NCBI GenBank assembly: GCA_002394385.1
Contig: DGTS01000015.1
Span: 1 to 64,000, forward strand
Length of the DNA: 64,000 nucleotides
Source of the DNA: Prevotella sp. UBA4330
GTDB taxonomy: Bacteria > Bacteroidota > Bacteroidia > Bacteroidales > Bacteroidaceae
Reading direction: 5' to 3'
The translations under genes and the position numbers were made by a program. The notes under the pieces were generated by a model, which searched no databases, was not told the origin of the DNA, and worked only from the letters and a program-made list of their open reading frames with translations. Positions 31,480 to 41,318 of the stretch are shown here, one piece after another; within the stretch, counting starts at the first letter, position 1; every line of letters starts with the position of its first letter.

Positions 31480-34400
31480 ATGCAAACGAACGCTCAGAAA
31501 GACAGCACAAGACAGGCAAGCAGCAAACTAAGCGAGGCGCAGAAGGCAGTATGGACATACTGTCATGTGCATCGCGGCACGCCCGCTTACCACATCTGCA
31601 TGCGCTTCGGACCATTCCCCGACCTTGATATTCAGAGACTTAAGACCGCTGCGGAACGCGCCATTGACAACCATCCCATAGTGAAGGCGCGACTCGTAAC
31701 CGACAGCGACGGCGAGCCTCTCATGGTGCGCCACGACGACGAACCGCCCATCGTGGAAACAATAGTGACCAACGACGCAGAGGAAGAAATGACGGTGAGT
31801 CGCTTCGCGGTGCCTCTCGACTACGACGGAGGACGACTTTACCGCCTGCTTATTCTGAAAACGGAGAGCGGAGTGTCGTTGCTCGCCAACTTCCACCACA
31901 CCGTTTTCGACGGAATTTCAATGAACATACTGCTCGGCGACATCACCGATGCATACGAAGGAAACACACCGAAGCCTGAAGCAGACGACCTCTTCGTTGT
32001 TGCCCGCAAAGAACGCGAGCGACGGCAGACTGCCGACTACGATGCTGCACGACTGTGGCACGAAGCCTCTTTCCCCCGAACGGCACTCCGCAGCATGCCG
32101 CCGCCCGACAGACATGGCGCAAGCGAGCCGATGCCTAAGTTCGAGATATTCCACACCGACATAACTACGGAGCAATGGCACGACATCTGCCACAGGGCAG
32201 GACAGAGTGCCAACATCGTGAGTCTCACCGCCTTCGCCGTGTTCCTTGGCTGTTTCACGGGCGAGGATGAGGTGCGCTTCTCCACCGTTTTTCACGGTCG
32301 TCACGGCAAGAGCATGCAACGCACGGTGGGAATGATGGTTCAGACGATTCCCGTTGGCGCCCGATGGGACGGCAAGACGGGCGTTGCCGACCTGATGCGC
32401 GACATGCGCTGGCAACAGGCACGGTGCATGGTGAACGACATCCACCCGTTCAACGAGGTGCGAAAACTATGCGGCGGTTTTGGCGAAGTGAACTTCATAT
32501 ACCAAGGAAACACCCAACCGCAACAGCAGTTCTGCGGCTTCCCGATGAAGAAAGAGTTCATAATGCCCAACATGTCGGGCTCGGCGCTCGCCATGGAACT
32601 GTGGTTCGAGGAGTGCCGTCTTGACCTTTATGTTGAGTACAACGCTGCCCTTTACTCGCGGGAGATAGTTGGCGAAATGGCGAAATGCCTTGAGCACGTG
32701 CTTCGCAACATCGCGTCGGCAGAGACAGTGGGCGACATCCGCCTTGCCGACGACGACATGACGGCACGAATTGATGCGTTCAACATCACAAAAAACATGC
32801 CCGACACCCCGCAAAACATCATGGAATTGTTACGCCACTGGGCAAAGACGACACCCGAAGCGATGGCCGTGAGCGATGGCAGAAGACGACTCACATACGC
32901 CGAACTCGACGAGCAGAGCGACCGCCTTGCCGCATTATTAAAAACAAAAGGAGCGCAACGGGGAGACGTGGTGGCACTGCTCCTGAAGCGAGACATCTCG
33001 ATGCCGCTCTGCACCATTGCCGTACTGAAGACCGGGGCGGCTTTTCTGCCATGCTCAACAGCATCGCCCGATGCCGTGCTAAACGAGCAATGGCTTGACT
33101 CTGAGGCAAAAATTCTTGTTGCGACGAGCCTTCTCAAGCATCGCGCCGAGCAGTTCGATGGCACTGTTTTGACCATCGACGATGACGATTTCAACATAGG
33201 CGGCAACACGAAGGGGAATTTCTCTGACGTTGACATCAGGCCTAACGACCTCTTTGCCCTGTTCTATACCTCTGGCTCTACGGGCAAGCCGAAGGGCGTG
33301 AGGATGACTCATGGCAACGTGGCGGCATACTGCCAGTGGTATCGCGACTATTTCCAACCGCGCGAGGGCACTGTAATCGGGGCTTATAACACCTTCGCCT
33401 TCGACGCTTCTATAACCGACATGTTCACCACGTTGTCGTCGGGCGCAACACTTGCAATAGTTCCCGAACAGGCGAAAAACGACATCCGTGCTGTGGCGCA
33501 ATTCATTGACAGAGAGCACATTGAGATAATAGACTTGCCAACGCAGATAGGACGGCTCTTCGCGATGCACGAACGATGCTCCTCGTTGCGACATATCGTA
33601 TTGGGAGGAGAGGCAGTAACACCATTCAAGGCATGTCGCGACTATAACATTTACAACCAATACGGTCCTACGGAAACCACGGTTGCCGTGACCATCCATC
33701 GCATGCAGGACGGCGAACAGCATGTTCCGATAGGCAAGCCGATAACGGGTGTGAGGCTATATGTGGTCGATTCGTGCGGCAGACGGGTGCCTATAGGAGC
33801 GCCGGGCGAACTCTGGATTGCGGGAAGTCAGGTGGCCGAAGGCTATCATAAGCGTCCAAAGGAAACGGCGGAGGCATTCATCGAGAATCCTTTCTGCGAC
33901 GAACCGCCCTTCGACCGCGTGTTCCGCACTGGCGACATGGTGCGCTATCGCGGGGACGGGACGCTGGAGTTTCTGAGCAGGAAAGACGGAATGGTGAAGA
34001 TTCGGGGCTTCCGCGTGGAACTGGGTGCTGTGGAGGCGGCTCTCCGCAACTGCCAAGACGTGGAGGAAGCGGCGGCAACGACATTCACCGATAACAACGG
34101 AGCATTGCAGATAGCGGCATTCCTCGTTGCGCAGAAACCTCTCGATTTCGCCGCGATTAGGCAGGAGATGCTCTCGCGAGTGCCTGCCGCGATGGTACCA
34201 CTGACCATGCAACAGACTGACACTCTGCCGCTTACACCGACAGGAAAGGTTGACCGCAAGGCATTGCCGAAGCCCGACATCACTGTCAATGAAGAATACT
34301 CCGAGCCGAAGAACGATACCGAGCGCGCTATCTGCGAGGTGTTTGCCCAGGTGCTCGGCAAGGAACGGGTGGGCGCAGAGACCGACTTCTTCAGTGCAGG

Positions 34401-35661
34401 CGGCACCAGCATCACCGCCGTTCACGTGCTGATGCAACTGGAGAAACGCGGCATCAAGGTGCAATATGCCGACATCTACGGTCATCCCACTGCCCGTCGG
34501 CTCGCCGAATGGATTAATGCTGAGAGGAAAGAGGAACGTAACGGTATCGTCGGCGATGACCTTGCCCTGCTGGAAAAGGCGGTTGCAGCGGGCAATTACG
34601 CCTGCCTGAACAGCAACGAGAGGGAGGTTTTGCACAATGTATTGCTAACAGGAGCAACGGGATTTCTCGGCATTCATATTCTCGCGGAACTGCTCGCGCA
34701 TGATATAAACAAGGTGTGGTGCGTGGTAAGGCGCACGGGCGAGGAGTCTGCCCGCAAGAGGTTGCTCGGTGTGCTGAACCATTACTTCGGCACGAAACAC
34801 GACAGTCGTTTCGAGGAATGTGTGGAACTGGTGGAAGGAGACTTGACAGACACCGCGACACTGCGGAGCATCGAGAAGGTTACTGACAGCAAGACAACAG
34901 TAATAAACTGCGCGGCGATAGTGAAACACTTTGCTCCAAGGGAACAGTTGGAGAGCGTCAACGTGAAGGCTGCGGCAATGCTCGCCGACATCTGCGCACG
35001 TAGCGGCGCGCGAATGGTGCAAATATCGACGCTCAACACCGCCATGCCGAACGGCAACCCCTACTCCACCGCTAAGCGAAAAGCCGAGTGTCTGCTGCTG
35101 AACGATGCCGCGAATGGACTTAGATGCAGCATAATGCGCATGGGAAACCTGTCGCCACGACTCACCGACGGCATGCTGCAAGAAGGCTACGAGGGAAATG
35201 CCTCACTCAACTGGCTGCGCCTTGTGGCGGTGACCGGCTGTTGCCCGAAGCCTTATCTCAGCATGCCTGCAGAGTTCACACCCGTGGATGTGGCGGCACA
35301 TGCTGTGGTGTCGCTGGCCGAGATGCCCGCAACGGGCTGTGTGTTCCACGTATTCTGTCCACCCACTCAATGCGTGGCAGATGTCATCGGAGTCATGCAA
35401 GACTGTGGCATCAATGTGGAAACGGTGGAGAAAGAGGTTTTTGAACAACGCCTCCACCGCCTGCAAGACAACAAGAATGCCGCACTGTCACTCGCCGTTG
35501 CGGCAGAGACGCGTTCGTTCGGCATCATGGAACTGTGGCGGGACGACGATTTCACAAAGCAGATGCTTATGCGTTGCGGACATGAAATGCCTCCGTTGCC
35601 ACACGGATACATCGAACGCACAATAAAAGAACTGGCGAGAAACGGCTTCCTTCAACTCTGA
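31480..35661 (+). CDS. Single-module nonribosomal peptide synthetase, C-A-T-R
   Basis: This 1393-residue synthetase has four domains. Condensation: HHTVFDG catalytic motif near residue 140. Adenylation: YTSGSTGKPKG near 593, NQYGPTETT, FRTGDMVRYRGDG and LPLTPTGKVDRKALP. Carrier: FFSAGGTSITAV, with its pantetheine serine near 976. Thioester reductase: NAD(P) motif GATGFLGIH near 1057 and YSTAKRK near 1193. It should load one amino acid, join it to a donor acyl group, and release the product reductively as an aldehyde or alcohol. Reading the usual pocket positions by eye gives D-A-T-D-V-G-Q-V-A-K, which I cannot assign to a substrate. No phosphopantetheinyl transferase is in the window. Confidence 0.93.
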   Translation: MQTNAQKDSTRQASSKLSEAQKAVWTYCHVHRGTPAYHICMRFGPFPDLDIQRLKTAAERAIDNHPIVKARLVTDSDGEPLMVRHDDEPPIVETIVTNDAEEEMTVSRFAVPLDYDGGRLYRLLILKTESGVSLLANFHHTVFDGISMNILLGDITDAYEGNTPKPEADDLFVVARKERERRQTADYDAARLWHEASFPRTALRSMPPPDRHGASEPMPKFEIFHTDITTEQWHDICHRAGQSANIVSLTAFAVFLGCFTGEDEVRFSTVFHGRHGKSMQRTVGMMVQTIPVGARWDGKTGVADLMRDMRWQQARCMVNDIHPFNEVRKLCGGFGEVNFIYQGNTQPQQQFCGFPMKKEFIMPNMSGSALAMELWFEECRLDLYVEYNAALYSREIVGEMAKCLEHVLRNIASAETVGDIRLADDDMTARIDAFNITKNMPDTPQNIMELLRHWAKTTPEAMAVSDGRRRLTYAELDEQSDRLAALLKTKGAQRGDVVALLLKRDISMPLCTIAVLKTGAAFLPCSTASPDAVLNEQWLDSEAKILVATSLLKHRAEQFDGTVLTIDDDDFNIGGNTKGNFSDVDIRPNDLFALFYTSGSTGKPKGVRMTHGNVAAYCQWYRDYFQPREGTVIGAYNTFAFDASITDMFTTLSSGATLAIVPEQAKNDIRAVAQFIDREHIEIIDLPTQIGRLFAMHERCSSLRHIVLGGEAVTPFKACRDYNIYNQYGPTETTVAVTIHRMQDGEQHVPIGKPITGVRLYVVDSCGRRVPIGAPGELWIAGSQVAEGYHKRPKETAEAFIENPFCDEPPFDRVFRTGDMVRYRGDGTLEFLSRKDGMVKIRGFRVELGAVEAALRNCQDVEEAAATTFTDNNGALQIAAFLVAQKPLDFAAIRQEMLSRVPAAMVPLTMQQTDTLPLTPTGKVDRKALPKPDITVNEEYSEPKNDTERAICEVFAQVLGKERVGAETDFFSAGGTSITAVHVLMQLEKRGIKVQYADIYGHPTARRLAEWINAERKEERNGIVGDDLALLEKAVAAGNYACLNSNEREVLHNVLLTGATGFLGIHILAELLAHDINKVWCVVRRTGEESARKRLLGVLNHYFGTKHDSRFEECVELVEGDLTDTATLRSIEKVTDSKTTVINCAAIVKHFAPREQLESVNVKAAAMLADICARSGARMVQISTLNTAMPNGNPYSTAKRKAECLLLNDAANGLRCSIMRMGNLSPRLTDGMLQEGYEGNASLNWLRLVAVTGCCPKPYLSMPAEFTPVDVAAHAVVSLAEMPATGCVFHVFCPPTQCVADVIGVMQDCGINVETVEKEVFEQRLHRLQDNKNAALSLAVAAETRSFGIMELWRDDDFTKQMLMRCGHEMPPLPHGYIERTIKELARNGFLQL

Positions 35662-35696
35662 ACGTGCATCAAGGAATGCGTCAACAACCAAGAAAC

Positions 35697-35727
35697 GACA
35701 ATAGCGCGTCGCGCTACAACTCATAAT
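35697..35727. repeat. Dispersed 31-bp repeat, copy 1
   Basis: GACAAT, a CG-rich alternating block and CAACTCATAAT. It matches 60553-60583 at 26 of 31 positions. Both copies lie just upstream of a gene. Confidence 0.55.
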
Positions 35728-35756
35728 TTAAAACTCAATATTCATAACTTTATAAT

Positions 35757-36494
35757 ATGGAATCTCTAAACAAAAGAAGAAGTATAAGAAAATACGCCGA
35801 CAAAGACGTTAGTGACGAACTGCTGACACGCCTGCTCAAGGAGGCAGAACGCACCCAGACAATGGGTAACCTGCAACTATACAGCGTGGTGGTGACGCGC
35901 TCTGAGGAGAAGAAAAGACAACTGGCACCGGCACACTTCAACCAGCCGATGGTGACGGGGGCTCCTGTGGTGCTCACGTTTTGCGCTGACTTCCGCCGCA
36001 CATCACGATGGGCAGAGGAGCGCAAGGCGGTGCCCGGATATGACAATTTCCTCTCTTTCATCAACGCTGCGAGTGATGCACTGCTCTACACACAGACCTT
36101 CTGCAACCTTGCCGACGAGGAAGGACTGGGATATTGCTATCTCGGCACCACGGTGTATATGCCCAAGCAGATCATTGATGTGCTCGGACTGCCGCGCCTC
36201 GTGATGCCCATCGCAACGATAACACTGGGATGGCCCGACGAGAATCCGCCTCTCTCCGACCGACTTCCCATTGAGTCGATAATCCACAACGAAACCTATC
36301 AGGACTACACTCCTGCCCTCATCGACCGCTTTTACTCTGAGAAGGAGTCGCTGCCCGAGAACAAGGAGTTCGTGAAGATAAACAACAAGGAGACGCTTGC
36401 GCAGATTTTCACCGACATACGATACACAAAGAAGGACAACGAAGCGATGTCCGCTGGTTTTATTGAAGCCCTGAGGCAGCAAGGATTCATGTAA
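35757..36494 (+). CDS. Nitroreductase-family flavoprotein
   Basis: This 245-residue FMN-dependent oxidoreductase belongs to the nitroreductase family. It opens with the FMN-binding RRSIRKYADKDV segment and continues with EAERTQTMGNLQLY, an internal helix INAASDALLYTQTFCNLADE and GLGYCYLGTT, all typical. The C-terminal ~60 residues are an extension of unknown role. It starts 95 bp after the NRPS on the same strand with no terminator seen between them, so it could be co-transcribed and oxidise or reduce the NRPS product. That link is inference; many such genes act alone. Confidence 0.88.
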   Translation: MESLNKRRSIRKYADKDVSDELLTRLLKEAERTQTMGNLQLYSVVVTRSEEKKRQLAPAHFNQPMVTGAPVVLTFCADFRRTSRWAEERKAVPGYDNFLSFINAASDALLYTQTFCNLADEEGLGYCYLGTTVYMPKQIIDVLGLPRLVMPIATITLGWPDENPPLSDRLPIESIIHNETYQDYTPALIDRFYSEKESLPENKEFVKINNKETLAQIFTDIRYTKKDNEAMSAGFIEALRQQGFM

Positions 36495-36555
36495 AGCAGA
36501 CTCCTGTTGAAATTTATCTCGCTGATGTAACACCGTTTTTTCGAGCATAAGAAGG

Positions 36556-37170
36556 ATGAAAACATTAATGATTATAATATTAGTTATAGTCGCTCTTTGT
36601 GTGATTATATATGTCTTGGCAACCATTCTTGAGAAGAAACAAGAAGCGGAAATCCTGAAAAAGAGAAAGGACAGTTACCGCTCTTTTGTCGCGCGGTTTG
36701 ACAAGAAATACGGCACATGCTCTGAAATAATAAAGAATCCCGTGGAGTTCGAGAACGACATATTGCGCGTTTATAAAGAATCAGGAGTTCTTGTCATTAA
36801 GGGGAAAGCCCTGAGATTTGCAGACATCATAAGAAGCAGGGTTGAACTCGACGACTCCTCTATGGCATACGTTGCCCCGACTGTCAAGACGACAGAAGTT
36901 GACAAGACAAGTCTTATCACAAGGTCTGTCGCAGGTGCGATTCTGGGTGGGAAGACAGGAATGTTGCTCGGAGGACTAACCGCTAAACAAAAAACGACCA
37001 CGCAGGTGATGCCCTACAACATTGTGGATAACTACTGCTTAATAATAGAAACCTCACTAAACCAACATCCCATAAAAAAGTTCCAGTTCTACGACGACAT
37101 TAACTTGGCAAAGAAAGTCAGCAAGACCATCAACAGAACGATAGGAGAATACAGGCAAGTGAAGAAATAA
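36556..37170 (+). CDS. Unknown membrane-anchored protein
   Basis: This 204-residue protein starts with one transmembrane helix (MIIILVIVALCVIIYVLATI) followed by a charged helical stretch (LEKKQEAEILKKRKDSYRSF). A cytoplasmic domain contains VLVIKGKALRFADIIRSRVE and a glycine-rich segment VAGAILGGKTGMLLGGLTAK near 135-155. That segment could be a hydrophobic hairpin rather than a nucleotide site, because it lacks the Walker spacing. I do not recognise the family. It is third in line after the NRPS and nitroreductase, 61 bp downstream, and ends before a strong terminator; functional linkage is unproven. Confidence 0.75.
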   Translation: MKTLMIIILVIVALCVIIYVLATILEKKQEAEILKKRKDSYRSFVARFDKKYGTCSEIIKNPVEFENDILRVYKESGVLVIKGKALRFADIIRSRVELDDSSMAYVAPTVKTTEVDKTSLITRSVAGAILGGKTGMLLGGLTAKQKTTTQVMPYNIVDNYCLIIETSLNQHPIKKFQFYDDINLAKKVSKTINRTIGEYRQVKK

Positions 37171-37173
37171 AAA

Positions 37174-37212
37174 GAAATCCCTTCCCCAATACGCGGGGAA
37201 GGGATTCTTTTC
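37174..37212. terminator. Bidirectional terminator
   Basis: A 12-bp stem (37176-37187 with 37195-37206) with A- and T-rich flanks separates the convergent unknown gene and MFS gene. Confidence 0.88.
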
Positions 37213-37245
37213 ACCTTATTATATATAATAGGAGACTCTATTATT

Positions 37246-38712
37246 TTATTCCACTACGATTGGCTTATACTTCGGAACGAGAGCCTTCATGATGCACCAG
37301 CCGATGAGATAAGCCACGGCGCAGATGCAGAACACCACCATATAGGCAGCGGGCTTGCCGTCGAAGCCAAAGAACTGGAACGCTCCCTGCGGGTCGGTGG
37401 CGAGACTGTGCTTAGCAGCCCAGTCGAAGAAGTTACCCGAACCGAGGTTGATGAGGTAAGAGCCAATACCTCCCGCCATAGCACCGATACCCGTGATGGT
37501 AGCGATTGTGCTCTTGGGGAACATGTCACCGATGGTAGAGAAGAGGTTAGCCGACCATGCCTGGTGTCCAGCACCGAGCAGACCGATGATTATTGCAGGC
37601 CACCATGCGCTGTATGCGCCCATAGGCTGTGCCAGCAGACCGAGCAACGGGAAGCAGGCGAAGATGAGCATTGCACGCATACGTCCCTGATAAGGATTCA
37701 TTCCCTTCTTCTCAACAAAGTATGTGGGGAGATAACCGCCACCGATGCTGAGCAGTGTCACGATTGCATAGAGTGTGAAGATAAGGAGAATACCCATCGT
37801 TGAGTCACTGGTATAGCCGAACTGGTCGGAGAAGTATGCCGGTGCCCAGAAGAGGAAGAACCACCACACGCCGTCGGTGAGCAACTTACCCACAATGAAC
37901 GACCATGTCTGCTTGTATGTGAAGCACTTCCAGAAAGAGATGGTCTTCTCTTCCTTTGCCTCCTGCTTGTCCTGAACCTCGGCGATGTCGGTGTCCTGTT
38001 CGATATAGTTCAACTCCGCCTGGTTGACATGCTTGCTCTTGTGAGGCTTCTCATAGAGCCACATCCAGAGGCCCATCCACACGAAGCCGAGCACACCGAT
38101 GATGACGAATGCCATCTCCCAGCCCCACGCGCGGGCAAGAAGAGGAATGGTGGCAGGTGCTGCCAACGCTCCCACTGACGCTCCGCTATTGAATATAGAG
38201 GTTGAGAAGGCGCGGTCTTTCTTCGGGAAATACTCTGCAGTCACCTTGATGGCTGCGGGGAAGTTGCCCGCCTCACCCAGTGCCAACACCATGCGGCAAC
38301 TGAGGAAGAGATACATCGAGATGGTTGCAAGAGCCACTGCTGCATCGCCGGTGAGTTGTCCCAACTCTGCGATGGAATGATAGCCCTCCATCTTCATTGC
38401 CACCCAGCCGCAGCCGGCATGCAGACAGGCACCCAGCGACCATACGAAGATGGCGATGAGATAGCCCTTCTTGGTGCCCATCCAGTCGATGAACTTACCT
38501 GCGAAGAGGTTTGCCACAGCATAGAAGATTGAGAAATAGGCCGTTATTGTTCCATAATTGGCATCGGTCCAGTGGAATTCCGGCGCGATGAAGTCTTTCC
38601 ATGTAAGTGAAAGAACCTGACGGTCCATGTAATTGATTGTTGTTGCAAGAAAGAGCAACAAACAGATAATCCAACGGAAATTGGACATTTTAGAGGTTTG
38701 TACAGGTGTCAT
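37246..38712 (-). CDS. MFS transporter, hexuronate (ExuT) type
   Basis: This 488-residue, twelve-helix carrier belongs to the anion:cation symporter branch of the major facilitator superfamily. The start MSNFRWIICLLLFLATTINYMDRQVLS is typical of ExuT/GudP proteins, including the INYMDR motif. The conserved loop GKFIDWMGTKKGYLIA and ALGEAGNFPAAIKVTAEYFP also match. Likely substrates are galacturonate or glucuronate from pectin or host glycans; this is inferred from family membership. No uronate catabolic genes adjoin. Its promoter (38751-38781) is almost identical to that of typA. Confidence 0.9.
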   Translation of the reverse strand: MTPVQTSKMSNFRWIICLLLFLATTINYMDRQVLSLTWKDFIAPEFHWTDANYGTITAYFSIFYAVANLFAGKFIDWMGTKKGYLIAIFVWSLGACLHAGCGWVAMKMEGYHSIAELGQLTGDAAVALATISMYLFLSCRMVLALGEAGNFPAAIKVTAEYFPKKDRAFSTSIFNSGASVGALAAPATIPLLARAWGWEMAFVIIGVLGFVWMGLWMWLYEKPHKSKHVNQAELNYIEQDTDIAEVQDKQEAKEEKTISFWKCFTYKQTWSFIVGKLLTDGVWWFFLFWAPAYFSDQFGYTSDSTMGILLIFTLYAIVTLLSIGGGYLPTYFVEKKGMNPYQGRMRAMLIFACFPLLGLLAQPMGAYSAWWPAIIIGLLGAGHQAWSANLFSTIGDMFPKSTIATITGIGAMAGGIGSYLINLGSGNFFDWAAKHSLATDPQGAFQFFGFDGKPAAYMVVFCICAVAYLIGWCIMKALVPKYKPIVVE

Positions 38713-38750
38713 TTTGTTTTTGATTTGTTTAGTGATTTAGATTTTGAGGG

Positions 38751-38781
38751 CAAAGTTACGAAAAGTCGGGAGCATAACAAA
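38751..38781 (-). promoter_or_regulatory. Promoter of the ExuT-type gene, twin of the typA promoter
   Basis: Minus-strand TTTG, a 19-bp spacer and TAACTTTG (38751-38758). Over 37 bp, including the spacer, it differs from the typA promoter at two positions. Confidence 0.75.
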
Positions 38782-38843
38782 AGAATTGTTTCCTTTTTTT
38801 AGCAATGACAAAGTCACTTCGCTGATATTTTCAGCAAAGTTAC

Positions 38844-38884
38844 AAAAAATATCGGTAACTCATATATTGCTACCGATATTTTTT
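38844..38884. terminator. murF-alr terminator
   Basis: A ~14-bp AT-rich stem (38844-38857 with 38871-38884) with a 13-nt loop follows the murF-alr stop, with A- and T-runs on both sides. Confidence 0.85.
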
Positions 38885-38910
38885 CCGAAAACGTTAACGG
38901 AAGAGGGAGT

Positions 38911-41298
38911 TTAGTCCTGGAAATAAACTCGCTTGACGCGGTTGCTGATGCCTGTCAGTATCTCATAGGGGATGGTGTCGATGGCATCGCTGAGCACCGT
39001 GACGGGCAGATGGTCGCCGAAAATCTCGACGGTGTCGCCCTCGCGGCAGTCGATGTCCGTCACATCGATCATCGCCACGTCCATGCAGATGTTGCCGACA
39101 TACGGAGCGGGCTTGCCATTGACAAGACAATAGCACTTGCCGCGACCCAGATGGCGGTTCAGTCCGTCGGCATATCCTATAGGGATGGCGGCAATCACGC
39201 TGTCGCGGGTGAGCACTCCGCGGCGGCTGTAGCCCACGGTCTCTTCTTTCGGAACGTTGCGCAACTGAAGTATTGTGGTCTTCAGTGTGCACACGTTGTG
39301 CAGTATGCGGTTGTCGCGACTGTCAACACCATACAGTCCCAAGCCCAGACGGCACATGTCGAGTTGGCGTTCGGGGAAATGTTCTATGCCAGCCGAATTG
39401 TCTATATGTCGCAGTATCTTGTGCGGGAAGGCTGCCTGCAACTGACTGCTTGCCTCGTCGAAGAGGCGGAACTGCATGGCAGAGAAGTTGTCGAAGTCGT
39501 CGCTGTCCGACCCTACGAAATGACTGAACACCGAGCGTGGTGTCAGCGCCTTCTGGTGTTGCAGGCGGTCGATGAGCCGCGGCATGTCCTCCTTGGGGTT
39601 GAATCCCAGTCGGTGCATGCCCGTGTCGAGTTTTATATGCACGGGATAGCCCGTGATTCCCTCCTTGCGAGCGGCACGGATGAGCGCTTCGAGCAGTCGG
39701 AACGAATACACCTCAGGCTCCAGTTCGTAGTCGAACATCGTCTTGAACGACGTCATTTCGGGGTTCATTATCATGATGTTCGACGTGATGCCAGCCTTGC
39801 GCAGCGTGACACCCTCGTCGGCAACAGCCACAGCGAGGTAATCGACGCGGTGGTCTTGCAGTGTCTTGGCTATCTCAACGGCACCGCTGCCATACCCGTC
39901 GGCCTTTATCATGCACACCATCTTGGTCTCGGGTCGCAGGAACGAACGGTAGAAGTTCAGGTTATCCACCACAGCATTCAGGTTCACCTCGAGTATCGTC
40001 TCGTGCACTTTCTGCTCTAAGAGTTCGGTGATATGGTCGAAGCCGAACTTTCTCGCGCCCTTCACGAGTATTATCTCGTCGTGCAGGTTCTCGAAAACCT
40101 CACTATCCACAAACTCGGAAGTGGTATTGAAGAAATGCTTTTCGGCAATGTCGATGGTGTCTTTCTGGGAGCATATCTCTTCGCCGATGCCTATCAGTTT
40201 TTTCACACCACGCTCCTTGGCGAGTGTTGACACCTCTTTATATAATGTCTCTGCCGACATTCCGCTCTGATAGATGTCGCTCAGGATGAGCGTCTCCGAG
40301 AGTTGTGCTCCGTGGCTGGTGTCCTGTCGTCGCTGCATGAAGTCGAGCGCTATGTCGAGCGAGTTGATGTCTGAGTTGTATGAGTCGTTTATCAGTATGC
40401 ACCCGTGTTGTCCCTGCTTCACCTCAAGTCGCATGGCCACTGGTTCGAGATGTCGCATGCCGTCGGCTATCTCCTCGTCGCTCAGTCCTAAGTAACGGGC
40501 GACGGCAGCACATGCTCCGGCATTCTCCTTCGACGCACGGTCGATGAAAGGCATCTCGCCCTCGTAGGGGCGGAAGGGCACCGTCTGGCATTTCAGCATG
40601 CTGATATTCGCCTTGATGACAGGGTCGTCGGCGTTATAGAACACCACCTTGGCGTCGTGGAACAGCCTCATCTTCTCGCGACATTTCTCGTCGAGCGACG
40701 AGAAGTTCTCCTGATGTGCCTGTCCTATATTTGTTATTACGCCTATCGTAGGCTGTATGATGCCACTCAGGGCAGCCATCTCTCCAGGCATGCTTATGCC
40801 CGCCTCGAAGACTCCTATCTCCGTGCGCTCGTCAAGGAGCCACACCGACAGGGGCACACCTATCTGCGAGTTGTACGAGCGCGGGCTACGTGTCACCACG
40901 CGGGTGGGCATCAGCAGTTGGTAGAGCCACTCCTTCACGATGGTCTTTCCGTTGCTTCCGGTGATGCCGATGACGGGGATGTCGAACTCGTCGCGATGTC
41001 TCTCGGCGAGTCGTTGCAATGCCTTCAGCGTTGAGGGCACCATGAGGAAATTGGCATCGGGATAAGTCTCTCGGTAGCCGTCGGGCAGTTTCTCTATCAC
41101 GAAGTTGCGCACTCCGCTGCGATAAAGGTCGTCAATATACTTATGTCCGTCGTTTCTTTCTGTCTTGATGGCGAAGAAGAGCGTTGCCTCGGGGAAACAA
41201 AGACTGCGACTGTCGGTGAGCAGCCACCCGATGTTTGCATCAGCCTCTCCATATCTGCGTGCTCCTATCAGAGTCGTTACTTTTACTATCGAATACAT
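38911..41298 (-). CDS. Bifunctional MurF ligase / alanine racemase
   Basis: This 795-residue fusion, common in Bacteroidetes, makes D-alanine and adds D-Ala-D-Ala to the UDP-MurNAc-tripeptide. Residues 1-430 are MurF, with ATP motif GITGSNGKTIVKEW near 111 and NDSYNSDINSLDIALDF. Residues ~440-795 are Alr: PLP lysine in MIKADGYGSGAVE near 464, catalytic tyrosine in VGYSRRGV near 689 and the C-terminal CMDVAMIDVTD. Having both in one chain channels D-Ala production to its use. The GSCFA gene upstream ends 20 bp before the start, but a separate -7 element (TAATTTTG, 41330-41337) also exists. Confidence 0.97.
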   Translation of the reverse strand: MYSIVKVTTLIGARRYGEADANIGWLLTDSRSLCFPEATLFFAIKTERNDGHKYIDDLYRSGVRNFVIEKLPDGYRETYPDANFLMVPSTLKALQRLAERHRDEFDIPVIGITGSNGKTIVKEWLYQLLMPTRVVTRSPRSYNSQIGVPLSVWLLDERTEIGVFEAGISMPGEMAALSGIIQPTIGVITNIGQAHQENFSSLDEKCREKMRLFHDAKVVFYNADDPVIKANISMLKCQTVPFRPYEGEMPFIDRASKENAGACAAVARYLGLSDEEIADGMRHLEPVAMRLEVKQGQHGCILINDSYNSDINSLDIALDFMQRRQDTSHGAQLSETLILSDIYQSGMSAETLYKEVSTLAKERGVKKLIGIGEEICSQKDTIDIAEKHFFNTTSEFVDSEVFENLHDEIILVKGARKFGFDHITELLEQKVHETILEVNLNAVVDNLNFYRSFLRPETKMVCMIKADGYGSGAVEIAKTLQDHRVDYLAVAVADEGVTLRKAGITSNIMIMNPEMTSFKTMFDYELEPEVYSFRLLEALIRAARKEGITGYPVHIKLDTGMHRLGFNPKEDMPRLIDRLQHQKALTPRSVFSHFVGSDSDDFDNFSAMQFRLFDEASSQLQAAFPHKILRHIDNSAGIEHFPERQLDMCRLGLGLYGVDSRDNRILHNVCTLKTTILQLRNVPKEETVGYSRRGVLTRDSVIAAIPIGYADGLNRHLGRGKCYCLVNGKPAPYVGNICMDVAMIDVTDIDCREGDTVEIFGDHLPVTVLSDAIDTIPYEILTGISNRVKRVYFQD

Positions 41299-41318
41299 TG
41301 TTCTTGAAACCTACAATA

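Noticed and set aside
39010..40020. 336-codon plus-strand frame opposite murF-alr
   Set aside because: It is a shadow of the alanine racemase domain, which has intact catalytic motifs on the other strand.
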